Positions 41,021 to 50,170 of a stretch of 64,000 nt of DNA are shown here, piece by piece. The stretch lies in contig NZ_JAFFQY010000055.1 of NCBI RefSeq assembly GCF_017311575.1, positions 1 through 64,000 of the forward strand. Reading direction: 5' to 3'. How positions within the stretch are numbered: the first letter of the stretch is position 1; each line of letters opens with the position of its first letter. The notes under the pieces were generated by a model, which saw only the letters and a list, made by a program, of their open reading frames with translations, did not search any database and was not told the origin of the DNA. Position numbers and translations under genes: made by a program. This stretch comes from Roseococcus thiosulfatophilus. GTDB taxonomy: Bacteria > Pseudomonadota > Alphaproteobacteria > Acetobacterales > Acetobacteraceae.

Positions 41021-42855
41021 TTGCGTCGCTCCGTCAGCCTTTGCGCCGCCCCCACCAGCCCCTGCGGGAAGAACAGCACCAGCGCCACGATCACGCTGCC
41101 CAGGAACAGCCGCCACAGGTCGAAGCTGCGCATCAGTTGCTCATGGATCCAGGTATAGGCCAGCGCGCCGACGATGGGCCCGCTGACCGTCTGCACGCCA
41201 CCCAGCAGCACCATCAGCAGCGCGTCCACGCTGCGCGGAATGGCCATGTAGGTGGGGAAGACGCTGCCCTTGGCATAGGCGAAGAGCCCGCCGGCCACCC
41301 CCGCCGCGATGGCGGCGAAGATGAAGGCCACCCAGCGGATGCGGAACCCGTCCATGCCGATGGCCTCGGCCCGCAGCGGGCTGTCGCGCCCGGCGCGCAG
41401 CGCGTAGCCGAATGGCGCGAAGATGGCCCGGCGCAGCAGCAGCGTGACCCCCACGCAGAGCACCAGCGCCAGGTAGTAGTAAACGAGCTTCGGCTGCGCC
41501 CAGGCGCTGGGCCAGACGCCCAATATGCCATTGTCGCCCCCCGTCACCTCGACCCATTGGAAGGCCGTGGACCAGGCGATCTGTGCGAAGGCGAGCGTCA
41601 GCATGGCGGCATAGACGCCCGAGAGCCGCACGCAGAACCAGCCGAACACCACCCCCGCGAAGCCCGCCATCAGCGGCGCCGCGAAGAGGCCCAGTTCCAT
41701 GGGCGCCGCGAAATGCTTGGCCAGCAGCGCGGCGCCATAGGCGCCCAGGCCGAAATAGGCGGCGTGACCGAAGCTCGCCATGCCGCCGGGCCCCATGATG
41801 AAGTGCAGGCTGGCGGCGAAGAGCACCATGATGGCGATCTCAGTGAAGACGATCAGCGCGAACTCGCCCATGAAGGGCGGCACCAGCACGGCCAGCGCCA
41901 GCGCCGCGAAGCCCAGATAGCGCACCAGCGGCGTGGCCGGCGGGTAGGGTGGCTCCACGACATGCGCGGCATGCGCGCTGGCCGGCGGGCGGCCCAGCAG
42001 CCCGTGCGGCCGCACCACCAGCACCACGGCCATGACCAGGAAGGCCAGCACCAGCGTGATCTTGGGAAAGATCAGGATGCCGAAGGCCTGCAACTGCCCC
42101 AGCAGCAGAGCGGCCAGGAAGGCACCCGGCAGCGAGCCCAGCCCGCCGATGACGACCACAACGAAGGCCTCGGCGATGATGGCGAGGTCCATCTGCAAAT
42201 TCACGCTCTCGCGCGGCAATTGCAGCGCGCCGCCCAGCCCCGCCAGCACCGAGCCCAGGAAGAACACGGTCGTGAACAGCATGCGCTGGTTGACGCCGAG
42301 CGCGCCGACCATCTCACGGTCGGCGGTCGCGGCGCGCACCGTGGTGCCCCAGCGCGTGCGGTGGAAGAGCAGCCAGAGCAGCCCCAGCACCACCGGCCCC
42401 ACCGCGATGAGGAACAGCTCATACAGGGGAAAGCGCACGCCCAGGATCTCGACCGCGCCGCGCAGCCCGGGCGCGCGCGGGCCCAGCAAATCCTGCGGGC
42501 CCCAGATCATCAGCGCCACATCCTGCACGATCAGCACCACGCCGAATGTGCCGAGCAACTGGAACAGCTCCGGCGCCTTGTAGATGCGGCGCAGCAGCAG
42601 CACCTCGATCAGCACGCCGATGACGCCCACAATCAGCGCGGCCACCAGCACCCCGCCCCAGAAGCCCAGGTGCCCGCGCGGCAGCGCCGTCACCAGCGTC
42701 CAGGACAGGTAGGCGCCCATCATGTAGAGGCTGCCATGCGCGAAGTTCACGATGCGCGTGACGCCGAAGATGACCGTCAGGCCCGACGCGACCAGGAACA
42801 GCGAGGAGGCCGATGCAAGGCCGGAGAGGCCCTGCACCAACAGGTTCTCGAACAA
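41017..42855 (-). CDS. livHM: LivH-LivM fusion permease (612 aa)
   Basis: This membrane component carries both permease halves in one chain. The first half (about 1-290) is LivH-like (SGLTVIFGVTRIVNFAHGSL, then the EAFVVVVIGGLGSLPGAFLA block), and the second half (about 330-600) is LivM-like (HFIMGPGGMASFGHAAYFGL, then the YAMLTLAFAQIAW block). Two genes are usual in enterobacteria; fusions occur in some Proteobacteria. Many membrane segments are visible. The start is uncertain: TTG at 42855, 8 bp after the previous stop, fits best because a longer reading is arginine/cysteine-rich. Confidence 0.86.
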   Translation of the reverse strand: MFENLLVQGLSGLASASSLFLVASGLTVIFGVTRIVNFAHGSLYMMGAYLSWTLVTALPRGHLGFWGGVLVAALIVGVIGVLIEVLLLRRIYKAPELFQLLGTFGVVLIVQDVALMIWGPQDLLGPRAPGLRGAVEILGVRFPLYELFLIAVGPVVLGLLWLLFHRTRWGTTVRAATADREMVGALGVNQRMLFTTVFFLGSVLAGLGGALQLPRESVNLQMDLAIIAEAFVVVVIGGLGSLPGAFLAALLLGQLQAFGILIFPKITLVLAFLVMAVVLVVRPHGLLGRPPASAHAAHVVEPPYPPATPLVRYLGFAALALAVLVPPFMGEFALIVFTEIAIMVLFAASLHFIMGPGGMASFGHAAYFGLGAYGAALLAKHFAAPMELGLFAAPLMAGFAGVVFGWFCVRLSGVYAAMLTLAFAQIAWSTAFQWVEVTGGDNGILGVWPSAWAQPKLVYYYLALVLCVGVTLLLRRAIFAPFGYALRAGRDSPLRAEAIGMDGFRIRWVAFIFAAIAAGVAGGLFAYAKGSVFPTYMAIPRSVDALLMVLLGGVQTVSGPIVGALAYTWIHEQLMRSFDLWRLFLGSVIVALVLFFPQGLVGAAQRLTERRK

Positions 42856-42862
42856 GGGGCGC

Positions 42863-44077
42863 CTAGCCCTGCGGGCGCAGCGTGCGCACCACCTCGTCCG
42901 TGGGCAGGTAGTTGCGCCCATCGGCATAGCGCCAGTCCACCATCACCCCGCGGCCGCGGCGCAGCGCCGTGCGGCCGATATAGGCGCCCAGCGTGGATTG
43001 ATGGTCGATGGCGCGGAACTCCACCTCCGCCTCGCCGAAGGCCGTGGGGAAGGTCAGGCCGCGCATCGCCTCGATCATGGCATCCGTCTCGGTGCCGCCA
43101 GACTTCCGCAGCATGCCGACAATGGCCGAGACGGTGTCATAGGCCACGACCGAACCCAGGCGCGGATGGGTGTTGAAGCGCCGGCGATAATTCTCACGGA
43201 AGCGGGTGTGGCCCTCGGTATTCAGCTCCTCCCACGGGTAGCCAGTCACGATCCAGCCCTCCGGCGCCTCGTCGCCCAGGGGGTCGAGGTATTCAGGCTC
43301 GCCCGTCAGCAGCGAGACGACGCTGCGGCGCTCGAACAGCCCGCGCGTGCTGCCCTGGCGCACGAAGTTCGTCAGGTCCGCGCCGAAGGTGACGTTGAAG
43401 ATGCCCTCGGGGTTCGCCCCCGCCAGCGCCTGCACCGTGGCCCCGGCATCGATGCGGCCCAGCGCGGGGAATTGTTCCGCCACGAACTGCACATCGGGCT
43501 TGGCGCGCGTGAGCAATTCCTTGAACCAGCGCACGGCGGATTGCCCGTATTCATAGTTGGGCGCGACCGTGGCCCAGCGCCGCGCGGGCAGCTTCGCGGC
43601 TTCCTCCACCAGCATGGCGCATTGCATGTAGGTGGAGGGGCGCAGGCGGAAGGTGAAGCGGTTGCCGCGCGCCCAGACCAGCGCATCGGTCAGCGGCTCG
43701 GACGCCACGTAGAGGCGGCGGTTCTGGTTGGCGAAATCCGCCACCGCCAGCCCCACATTGGACAGGAACCCGCCCGAGAGCAGCGCCACGCGCTCATTGT
43801 TCACCAACTCGCCCGCATGGCGCACCGCGTCCTCGGGCCGGCCGCCATCGTCGCGGAACACGGTCTCGATTCGGCGCCCATTGATGCCGCCGGCCGCGTT
43901 CACCTCGTCCTGCGCCATCATCCAGGCGTTGCGGTAGGGGGTGAGGAAGGCCGGCTGCGCGGAGTAGGAATTGATCTCGCCGATGCGGATCGGCCCTTCC
44001 TGGGCATGCACCGCGGGCGTGGCCAGGGTGGCGGCGGCGCCCAGCAGAGCGGCGCGGCGTGGCAGGGCGATGGTCAT
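42863..44077 (-). CDS. Liv-type periplasmic substrate-binding protein (404 aa)
   Basis: This is the binding protein of the adjacent transporter. A signal peptide LPRRAALLGAAATLATPAVHA precedes a type I periplasmic-binding fold (IRIGEINSYSAQP, then MMAQDEVNAAGGINGRRIET). The family (Peripla_BP_6) binds branched-chain amino acids, amides or aromatic acids; the ligand cannot be read from the sequence. The ATG at 44077 follows GGAGG. It starts the livHM-livG-livF operon, separated from the acyl-CoA dehydrogenase gene upstream by a strong terminator-like hairpin. Confidence 0.9.
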   Translation of the reverse strand: MTIALPRRAALLGAAATLATPAVHAQEGPIRIGEINSYSAQPAFLTPYRNAWMMAQDEVNAAGGINGRRIETVFRDDGGRPEDAVRHAGELVNNERVALLSGGFLSNVGLAVADFANQNRRLYVASEPLTDALVWARGNRFTFRLRPSTYMQCAMLVEEAAKLPARRWATVAPNYEYGQSAVRWFKELLTRAKPDVQFVAEQFPALGRIDAGATVQALAGANPEGIFNVTFGADLTNFVRQGSTRGLFERRSVVSLLTGEPEYLDPLGDEAPEGWIVTGYPWEELNTEGHTRFRENYRRRFNTHPRLGSVVAYDTVSAIVGMLRKSGGTETDAMIEAMRGLTFPTAFGEAEVEFRAIDHQSTLGAYIGRTALRRGRGVMVDWRYADGRNYLPTDEVVRTLRPQG

Positions 44078-44118
44078 GGCGGGCCTCCGGGGCTGAGGCG
44101 CGCAGCAAAGCAAGAGGC

Positions 44119-44152
44119 CCGCCGCACCGCAACAGGAAATGCGGTGCGGCGG
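44119..44152 (-). terminator. 13-bp perfect hairpin between acyl-CoA dehydrogenase and Liv operons
   Basis: CCGCCGCACCGCA and its exact inverse TGCGGTGCGGCGG enclose an 8-nt loop, followed on the minus strand by GGCCTCTTGCTTTGC, which is moderately T-rich. It lies just downstream of the small acyl-CoA dehydrogenase stop and upstream of the binding-protein gene, so it probably ends the beta-oxidation transcript. Confidence 0.75.
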
Positions 44153-44159
44153 TAAGGTG

Positions 44160-45305
44160 TTAGGCGGCCTGCACCAGCCCGCCCAGGTCGGAGAGCGAGC
44201 GCAGGTGGAAATCGGTGTCGCCGAAGGTGGCCTCGTTCACCGTCAGCCGCTTGAAGTAGTGGCCGGCGGCGTATTCCATCGTCATGGCGATGCCGCCATG
44301 GAGCTGGATGGCCTCCTGCCCCACCAGGCGCTGCGAACGGCCGATCTGCGCCTTCACCGCGTGCATGTTGCGCCGACGCTCCGCGGCATCCGGATCGCGG
44401 GCGGCCATGGTGGCGAAATAGGCCATGGAGCGCGACTGCTCGATGGCCACCAGCATGTCGGCCGCCTTGTGCTGCAAGGCCTGGAAGCTGCCGATGGGCT
44501 TCCCGAACTGCTGGCGCGTCTTCATGTAGTCCAGCGTCATGGCATGGACCACGTCCATGGCGCCGATGGCCTCGGCGGCCAGGGCCGCGATGGCCTCGTC
44601 CACCACCTTGTCCACCAAAGCGAGGCCATCCTCCGGCGTGCCCAGCACGTGTTCGGCGCGGGCACCGCTGAACTCCACCTCGGCCGCGCGGCTGCCATCC
44701 ACCTGGCGGAACCCGCGCACCGACACGCCCTCGGCCTTGGCCGGCACCAGGAAGACACCGATGCCGCCCTTGTCGCGCCGATTGCCGGAGATGCGCGCCG
44801 TCACGATGAAGTGATCCGCCGTGTCGCCATGCAGCACCATGCCCTTGCGGCCGGTGATGACCCAGGCGGCGCCATCCTTCTTCGCAGTGGTGGCGACATC
44901 GTGCAGGTCATAGCGCGACTGGCGCTCCTGCTGCGCGAAGGCCAGCAGCACGCCGCCGCCGGCCACACCCGCCACCATGTCGGCGCGCAAATCCGCCGCC
45001 GCGCCATGGCGCAGGAAGCCGCCGCCCAGCACCACGGTGCTGAGCCAGGGCTCGAGGGTGATGTGGCGGCCCATCTGCTCCGCCACGATCATCACCTCCT
45101 CGCCGCCGCCGCCGAAGCCGCCATCCTCCTCGTCGAAGGGCAAGCCGAGCAGGCCGAGATCGGCGTATTGCGCCCAGAGGTCACGGCTCCAGCCCGTCTC
45201 GCTGGCCATGTAGGCCTTGCGCTGCTCGAAGCCATACTTGTCCGAGAGCAGCTTGCGGACGCTGTCCTGCAGCATCCCCTGGGATTCGTTCAGGTCGAAG
45301 TCCAT
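44160..45305 (-). CDS. Acyl-CoA dehydrogenase, pimeloyl-CoA dehydrogenase small-subunit-like (381 aa)
   Basis: This flavoprotein is of the acyl-CoA dehydrogenase fold. MDFDLNESQGMLQDSVRKLL is a typical opening, and the C-terminal block GQEAIQLHGGIAMTMEYAAG is diagnostic. It closely resembles proteins labelled pimeloyl-CoA dehydrogenase small subunit (PimD-like). It follows the larger partner by 7 bp, so the two may form a heteromeric enzyme. The substrate, perhaps a dicarboxyl- or medium-chain acyl-CoA, is inferred from the resemblance. The ATG at 45305 was chosen over a longer reading that is not protein-like. Confidence 0.87.
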   Translation of the reverse strand: MDFDLNESQGMLQDSVRKLLSDKYGFEQRKAYMASETGWSRDLWAQYADLGLLGLPFDEEDGGFGGGGEEVMIVAEQMGRHITLEPWLSTVVLGGGFLRHGAAADLRADMVAGVAGGGVLLAFAQQERQSRYDLHDVATTAKKDGAAWVITGRKGMVLHGDTADHFIVTARISGNRRDKGGIGVFLVPAKAEGVSVRGFRQVDGSRAAEVEFSGARAEHVLGTPEDGLALVDKVVDEAIAALAAEAIGAMDVVHAMTLDYMKTRQQFGKPIGSFQALQHKAADMLVAIEQSRSMAYFATMAARDPDAAERRRNMHAVKAQIGRSQRLVGQEAIQLHGGIAMTMEYAAGHYFKRLTVNEATFGDTDFHLRSLSDLGGLVQAA

Positions 45306-45312
45306 GTGATCC

Positions 45313-46515
45313 TCAGAGGCCCAGGAAGGCCTTCGCCATGATGTTGCGCTGGATCTCGTTGGACCCACCGTAGATGCTCTGCTTGCGCCAGTTGAAGTAG
45401 ACGCCGGCCAGGCCGAAGGCCCAGTCGGGCGCCACGTCCCACTCATTCGTGCCCTCGGCATCGGGGTCGCCATCCACCCAGGCATAGGGGCCGGCGGCCT
45501 TCATCAGCAGCTCCGAGACGCCCTGCTGGATCTCGGTGCCCTTGATCTTGAGCACGGAGGTCGCGGGGTCGGGCTTGCCGGTGCCGGCGCGCTTGGTCTC
45601 ATTGGCGATGACGCGCATCACCGTCATTTCCAGCGCCTTCAGCTCGATTTCCATCTCGGTCATCTGGCGGCGGAATTCAGGGTCCTCGATGAGGGGGCGG
45701 TCCCCATCCATCGTCTCCCGCGCGATGACCTTGAGGCGGCGGATGCGCTCGCGGCTGGCGCCCACGCGGGCCTGGCCGAAGCGCTCATTGCCCAGCAGGA
45801 ACTTGGCGCAATCCCAGCCCTTGTTCTCCTGGCCGACAAGGTGATCCAGCGGCACCTTCACATCGTCGAAGAAGACCTCGTTCACCTCATGCCCGCCCTC
45901 GATCGTGATGATCGGGCGCACGGTAATGCCGGGGGTCTTCATGTCCACGAGGAAGAAGGAAATCCCCTCCTGCTTCTTCGCGGCCGGATCGGTGCGGGCG
46001 AGGACGAAGATCCAGTCGGCGTGCTGCGCCAGCGTGGTCCAGGTCTTCTGGCCGTTGATGACCCAATGGTCGCCATCGCGCACCGCGCGCGTCTTGAGGC
46101 CCGCCAGGTCCGAACCGGCGCCCGGTTCGGAGAAGCCCTGGCACCACCAGTCGTCCAGGTTCCGCATGCGCGGCAGGAAGCGGGCCTTCTGCTCCGGCGT
46201 GCCGAATTCGATGATCACCGGGCCGCACATGTTGATGTTGAAGCCGAGCGGCGAGGGCGCCGGCCACATCTGCAGCTCCTCGCGGAAGATGTACTTTTGG
46301 GCAGGCGTCCAGCCCGGCCCACCATGCTCCTTCGGCCATTCGGGGGCGGCCCAGCCGCGCTTGTTCAGCTTGCGCTGCCACTCCACCACCATCTCCTTGG
46401 TGGGGGACTTGCCGGCGATCATGTGCTGGCGCGTCGCCTCGGGGCACTCGGCGGCGAGGAAGTCGCGCACCTCCTGCCGGAAGGCGCGCTCCTCATCGGT
46501 GAAGCGGAGTTCCAT
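45313..46515 (-). CDS. Acyl-CoA dehydrogenase, pimeloyl-CoA dehydrogenase large-subunit-like (400 aa)
   Basis: A flavin-dependent dehydrogenase. The substrate/FAD block GFSEPGAGSDLAGLKTRAV and the C-terminal QSIYGGSNEIQRNIMAKAFLGL are hallmark sequences of the acyl-CoA dehydrogenase family. Length and sequence pattern resemble pimeloyl-CoA dehydrogenase large subunit (PimC-like). It follows the FadJ-like gene by 12 bp in the order found in the pim cluster of Rhodopseudomonas. No thiolase or ligase gene lies in the window, so the pathway is incomplete here. Confidence 0.88.
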   Translation of the reverse strand: MELRFTDEERAFRQEVRDFLAAECPEATRQHMIAGKSPTKEMVVEWQRKLNKRGWAAPEWPKEHGGPGWTPAQKYIFREELQMWPAPSPLGFNINMCGPVIIEFGTPEQKARFLPRMRNLDDWWCQGFSEPGAGSDLAGLKTRAVRDGDHWVINGQKTWTTLAQHADWIFVLARTDPAAKKQEGISFFLVDMKTPGITVRPIITIEGGHEVNEVFFDDVKVPLDHLVGQENKGWDCAKFLLGNERFGQARVGASRERIRRLKVIARETMDGDRPLIEDPEFRRQMTEMEIELKALEMTVMRVIANETKRAGTGKPDPATSVLKIKGTEIQQGVSELLMKAAGPYAWVDGDPDAEGTNEWDVAPDWAFGLAGVYFNWRKQSIYGGSNEIQRNIMAKAFLGL

Positions 46516-46527
46516 GGGGTCTCTCTC

Positions 46528-48612
46528 CTAAGCCGCCCGCTTCGCGCCCATCGCGGAGAAGCTGCCGCCCTCGGCGGCGAGCTTCTCGATGAGGGCGGCG
46601 GGCTTGAGGTTGGGGTCGTTCGTCGCCTCGGCATATTGGGCCAGCCGGTCGCGCACGGCCTTCAGGCCCATGCGGTCCGCCCAGAACATGGGGCCGCCAC
46701 GCCAGGCCGGCCAGCCGAAGCCGTTGCAGAAGATCACGTCGATATCCACGGCGCGGGAGGCGATGCCTTCCTCCAGGATGCGCGCGCCCTCATTCACCAT
46801 GGGCAGCAGCATGCGTTCCAGAATTTCGGCATCCTCGATCTTGCGGCGCTTGACCTGATGCTGCTCGCTCATCTCCACGATGATGCGCTCCACCTCCGGG
46901 TCGGGCAGGCGGGTGCGCTTTTCGTCATACATGTACCAGCCCTTGCCGGTCTTCTGGCCGTAGCGGCCGGCGGCGACCAGCGCATCGGCGATGGGCGCCT
47001 TGGTGCCGCGCGCCTTGCGGACGGCGGCGCCAATGTCGAGGCCGGCGAGATCACCCGTCGCACAGGGCCCCATGGCCATGCCGTAGGTCTCCATGGCACG
47101 GTCGATGTCGGCCGGCAGCGCGCCTTCCAGCAACAGGCGTTCCAGCTGGAAGCCGCGCTTGCCGGTCATGCGGTTGCCCACGAAGCCGTCGCAATTGCCG
47201 ACGACGACGTTCACCTTGCCGATGCGCTTGCCCACATCCATCGCGGTGGCGATGGCCTCGAAGGAGGAGGCCTTGCCGCGCACGATCTCCAGCAGCCGCA
47301 TGACATTGGCGGGCGAGAAGAAGTGCATCCCCACCACCAGCTCCGGCCGCTTGGTGGCCGAGGCGATCGCGTCAATGTCGAGCGTGGAGGTGTTGGAGGC
47401 CAGCACCACCCCCGGGCGCGCGATGGCGTCCAGTTTCGCGAAAATCTCCTTCTTCACGTTGATGTCCTCGAACACCGCCTCGATGACGAGGTCGGCGTCC
47501 TTCACCACGCCCATGTCGGTGCTGCCGCTCAGCAGGGCGCGGCGCTTGGCGTAGTCGGCCTCGGACAGGCGGCCGGATTTCACCGTGCGTTCCCAGTTCG
47601 CCTCGCACTTCTTGAGGCCGCGATCCAGGGCCTCCTGGGTCTGCTCCACCATGGTCACGGGGATGCCGAAATTCGCGAAGCTCATCGCGATGCCGCCGCC
47701 CATGGTGCCGCCGCCGATGACCACGGCGCGCTTGACGGGCAGCGGGTGGGTGTCGGCCGGCATGTCCGGCACGCGCGCCGCCTCGCGCTCCCCGAAGAAG
47801 ATGTGACGCAGCGCGAAGCTCTGCTCGCCGGCCACCAGCTTCTGGAAGATCTCGCGCTCCGTGTTCAGCCCGTCCTCGAAGCTGCCGGTCAGCGCCGCGC
47901 GCACGGCCTGGGCGCAGCCTTTGGGGCTTTCCTGCCCGCGCGTGCGCTTCAGCAAGCTCGCTGCCAGCGCGTCGAAGGAAGCGAGGTCCGCGCCCTTGAT
48001 CTTGTCGTCACGCTTGCGGGCGAGCGTGAAGCTGCGGCCCAGATTCTGCCGGGCCCATTCCACCGCGGCCGCCTCCAGCGGGCCTTCCAGTACGGCATCA
48101 ATGAAACCGAGCTTCTGCGCCTCCGGCGCCGTGACGGGGTCGCCACCCACGATGATCTTGAGCGCCGCCTCGCCGCCGATCAGCCGCGGCAGGCGTTGGG
48201 TGCCGCCCGCGCCGGGCACGAAGCCGCGCTTCACCTCGGGCAGGCCCAGCATGGCCGAGGGCGAGGCCACGCGCGCATGGCAGACCAGCGCCAGTTCCAG
48301 CCCGCCGCCCAGCGCGCTGCCATGGATGGCGGCGATCACCGGCACCTTGCTGGTCTCGATGGCGTCGAAGACCTCGGGCAGGCTGGGCGGCTGGCGGGGC
48401 TTGTTGAACTCCGTCATCTCGGCGCCGGCCGAGAACATCCGCCCCTCGCCCATCAGGACGATGGCGCGGGCACCTTCGCGCAGCGCGGCCGCGATCCCCT
48501 GATGCAGCCCGGCGCGGACCCCGGTCCGCAGCGTGTTCACCGGGGGGTTGGCGATCCTCAGGATATGGATGTCGCCGTCACGCGCATGCTCCACAAACCG
48601 CTCTTCGGCCAT
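46528..48612 (-). CDS. Enoyl-CoA hydratase/3-hydroxyacyl-CoA dehydrogenase fusion (FadJ/PimF-like, 694 aa)
   Basis: This bifunctional beta-oxidation enzyme has an N-terminal crotonase domain (residues about 10-190) with ALGGGLELALVCHARVASP and the PEVKRGFVPGAGGTQRLPRL block. The C-terminal 3-hydroxyacyl-CoA dehydrogenase has the NAD motif GGGTMGGGIA near residue 300 and ASNTSTLDIDAI further on. The ATG at 48612 was chosen over 48648 because the latter would lie inside the promoter identified at 48648-48676. It is followed by two acyl-CoA dehydrogenase genes. The chain-length preference is not visible in the sequence. Confidence 0.9.
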   Translation of the reverse strand: MAEERFVEHARDGDIHILRIANPPVNTLRTGVRAGLHQGIAAALREGARAIVLMGEGRMFSAGAEMTEFNKPRQPPSLPEVFDAIETSKVPVIAAIHGSALGGGLELALVCHARVASPSAMLGLPEVKRGFVPGAGGTQRLPRLIGGEAALKIIVGGDPVTAPEAQKLGFIDAVLEGPLEAAAVEWARQNLGRSFTLARKRDDKIKGADLASFDALAASLLKRTRGQESPKGCAQAVRAALTGSFEDGLNTEREIFQKLVAGEQSFALRHIFFGEREAARVPDMPADTHPLPVKRAVVIGGGTMGGGIAMSFANFGIPVTMVEQTQEALDRGLKKCEANWERTVKSGRLSEADYAKRRALLSGSTDMGVVKDADLVIEAVFEDINVKKEIFAKLDAIARPGVVLASNTSTLDIDAIASATKRPELVVGMHFFSPANVMRLLEIVRGKASSFEAIATAMDVGKRIGKVNVVVGNCDGFVGNRMTGKRGFQLERLLLEGALPADIDRAMETYGMAMGPCATGDLAGLDIGAAVRKARGTKAPIADALVAAGRYGQKTGKGWYMYDEKRTRLPDPEVERIIVEMSEQHQVKRRKIEDAEILERMLLPMVNEGARILEEGIASRAVDIDVIFCNGFGWPAWRGGPMFWADRMGLKAVRDRLAQYAEATNDPNLKPAALIEKLAAEGGSFSAMGAKRAA

Positions 48613-48647
48613 GGCGTCTTCCCCGTCTTGCTTCGTTTTCATGCCCA

Positions 48648-48676
48648 AGTGTCGAACCGGGGCCGCGGGGTGTCAA
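48648..48676 (-). promoter_or_regulatory. Putative sigma-70 promoter of the beta-oxidation operon
   Basis: On the minus strand a perfect -35 TTGACA (48671-48676) is followed after 17 bp by GACACT (48648-48653), a weak -10. It lies between the phoB stop and the FadJ-like start, leaving a leader of about 30 nt before the ATG at 48612. Confidence 0.5.
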
Positions 48677-48702
48677 CGGGGCCGGAGGGTGTTCCGGGGG
48701 GT

Positions 48703-49425
48703 TCAGCCCTCCGCGTCGAGCGCGTAGCCGGCCGAGCGGACGGTGCGGATCAGGTCCGTGTCGCTGTCGCCGTTGATGGCCTTGCGGAGGCGACGGATAT
48801 GGACGTCCACCGTCCGCAACTCCACATGGATATCCCGCCCCCAGACCGCGTCCAGCAGCTGTTCCCGCGTGAACACGCGGCGTGGGTGGGACATGAAGAA
48901 TTCCAGCAGCCGGTATTCCGTGGGGCCGAGGTGCAGCGCCCGCCCGCCCCGCGTCACGCGGTGGGCGTCCTGGTCCATGACCAGGTCCTGGTAGGACAGG
49001 CTGCCCTTGGCCGCGACGGTGGAGGAGCGCCGCAGCAGCGCGCGGATGCGCGCCATCAGCGCCTCCACCGCGAAGGGCTTGGCGATGTAGTCATCGGCGC
49101 CGGTGTCCAGGGCGCGCACCGCGTCCTGGTCCTCGGTGCGGGCCGTCACCATGATGACCGGCAGGTCGCGCGTGGCGGGGCGGCGGCGGATTTGCCGGCA
49201 GACCTCGATGCCGGACATGGCGGGCAGCATCCAGTCCAGCAGCACCAGGTCGGGCTTGGCCTCGGCGATGCGGAGCAGGGCCTCCTGCCCGTCCGTCGCC
49301 TCATCCACATGGAAGCCCTGGCGCTCGAGGTTGTAGCGCAGCAGGGCCAGCAGGGGCGCCTCGTCCTCCACCACCAAGATGGAGGGCTTGCCGCCATTCG
49401 CGCCGAGAGCTTCGGCCATGGACAT
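48703..49425 (-). CDS. phoB: Phosphate regulon response regulator PhoB
   Basis: This is the OmpR-type response regulator that activates the pho regulon. The receiver domain has E20-D21, phosphoacceptor D64 (LVLLDWMLP), T94 and K117. The C-terminal winged helix contains GPTEYRLLEFFMSHP and TVDVHIRRLRKAIN, both typical of PhoB. It is the last gene of the pst operon; the sensor phoR is not in the window. Confidence 0.94.
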   Translation of the reverse strand: MSMAEALGANGGKPSILVVEDEAPLLALLRYNLERQGFHVDEATDGQEALLRIAEAKPDLVLLDWMLPAMSGIEVCRQIRRRPATRDLPVIMVTARTEDQDAVRALDTGADDYIAKPFAVEALMARIRALLRRSSTVAAKGSLSYQDLVMDQDAHRVTRGGRALHLGPTEYRLLEFFMSHPRRVFTREQLLDAVWGRDIHVELRTVDVHIRRLRKAINGDSDTDLIRTVRSAGYALDAEG

Positions 49426-49433
49426 GTCCTTCG

Positions 49434-50159
49434 TTACTCGCCCGGCGGGCGGACGACGGCGGAGGCCGAGACATCCGCCTTCGGCCGCTCCTCCGTCAGC
49501 ATCTTGCCCAGCACGGCGAAGTGCACGCGCTCGGCGATGTTGGTCGCGTGGTCCCCGATGCGCTCCATGTTCTTCGCGATGAAGAGCAGGTGCGTGGCGG
49601 AGGTGATGTTGCGCGGGTCCTCCATCATGAAGGTCAGCATCTCGCGGAAGATCCCGTTGTAGATGCCGTCAATCGGCGCATCCGCGGCCCAGACCGCGTC
49701 GGCCTTGGCGGCGTCGCCCTCGACCAGCGCGTCAATGGCGTCCTTGAGGTTCTCCTGCACCATCTCCGCCATGCGGGCGAAGCCGTTGAAGGAACCGAGG
49801 CTCGGCTGCTGCGACACCACGATGGCGCGCTTGGCGCCATTGCGCGCGTAGTCGCCGATGCGCTCCAGGTCCTGGCTGATCTTCATGCAGGCGATGATGA
49901 GGCGAAGGTCCTGCGCCATGGGCTGGCGGAGCGCCAGCAGGCGGACGCAGAAGGCCTCGACCTCGCGCTCCATCTCGTCGAGGGCCGCGTCGCGCTGCAC
50001 CACATCGGCGGCGAGCTCGGTGTCGCGGCGCATCAGCGCCTGGGCGCTGTCGGCCACCTGGCGCTCCGCGAGGCCGCCCATGCGCGAGATCATCTCGAGC
50101 AGGCGCTTCAGGTCCTCGTCATAGGAACGGACGATGTGCTGGGGGGAGGTGTTGGGCAT
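49434..50159 (-). CDS. phoU: Phosphate transport regulator PhoU
   Basis: PhoU links the Pst transporter to the PhoR sensor and prevents pho-regulon expression when phosphate is plentiful. It opens TSPQHIVRSYDEDLKRLLEM and contains two repeated helical PhoU domains with the metal-binding E/D-x3-D patterns (DEMEREVEAFCVRLLALRQP, then FIAKNMERIGDHATNIAE). The length (241 residues) is normal. The ATG at 50159 was chosen; the longer reading upstream is not protein-like. Confidence 0.94.
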   Translation of the reverse strand: MPNTSPQHIVRSYDEDLKRLLEMISRMGGLAERQVADSAQALMRRDTELAADVVQRDAALDEMEREVEAFCVRLLALRQPMAQDLRLIIACMKISQDLERIGDYARNGAKRAIVVSQQPSLGSFNGFARMAEMVQENLKDAIDALVEGDAAKADAVWAADAPIDGIYNGIFREMLTFMMEDPRNITSATHLLFIAKNMERIGDHATNIAERVHFAVLGKMLTEERPKADVSASAVVRPPGE

Positions 50160-50170
50160 GTCCTGCGTCC

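Noticed and set aside
45841-49662. 1273-codon open frame on the plus strand
   Set aside because: It spans antisense to an acyl-CoA dehydrogenase, a FadJ-like enzyme and phoB, all of which have strong motifs on the minus strand.
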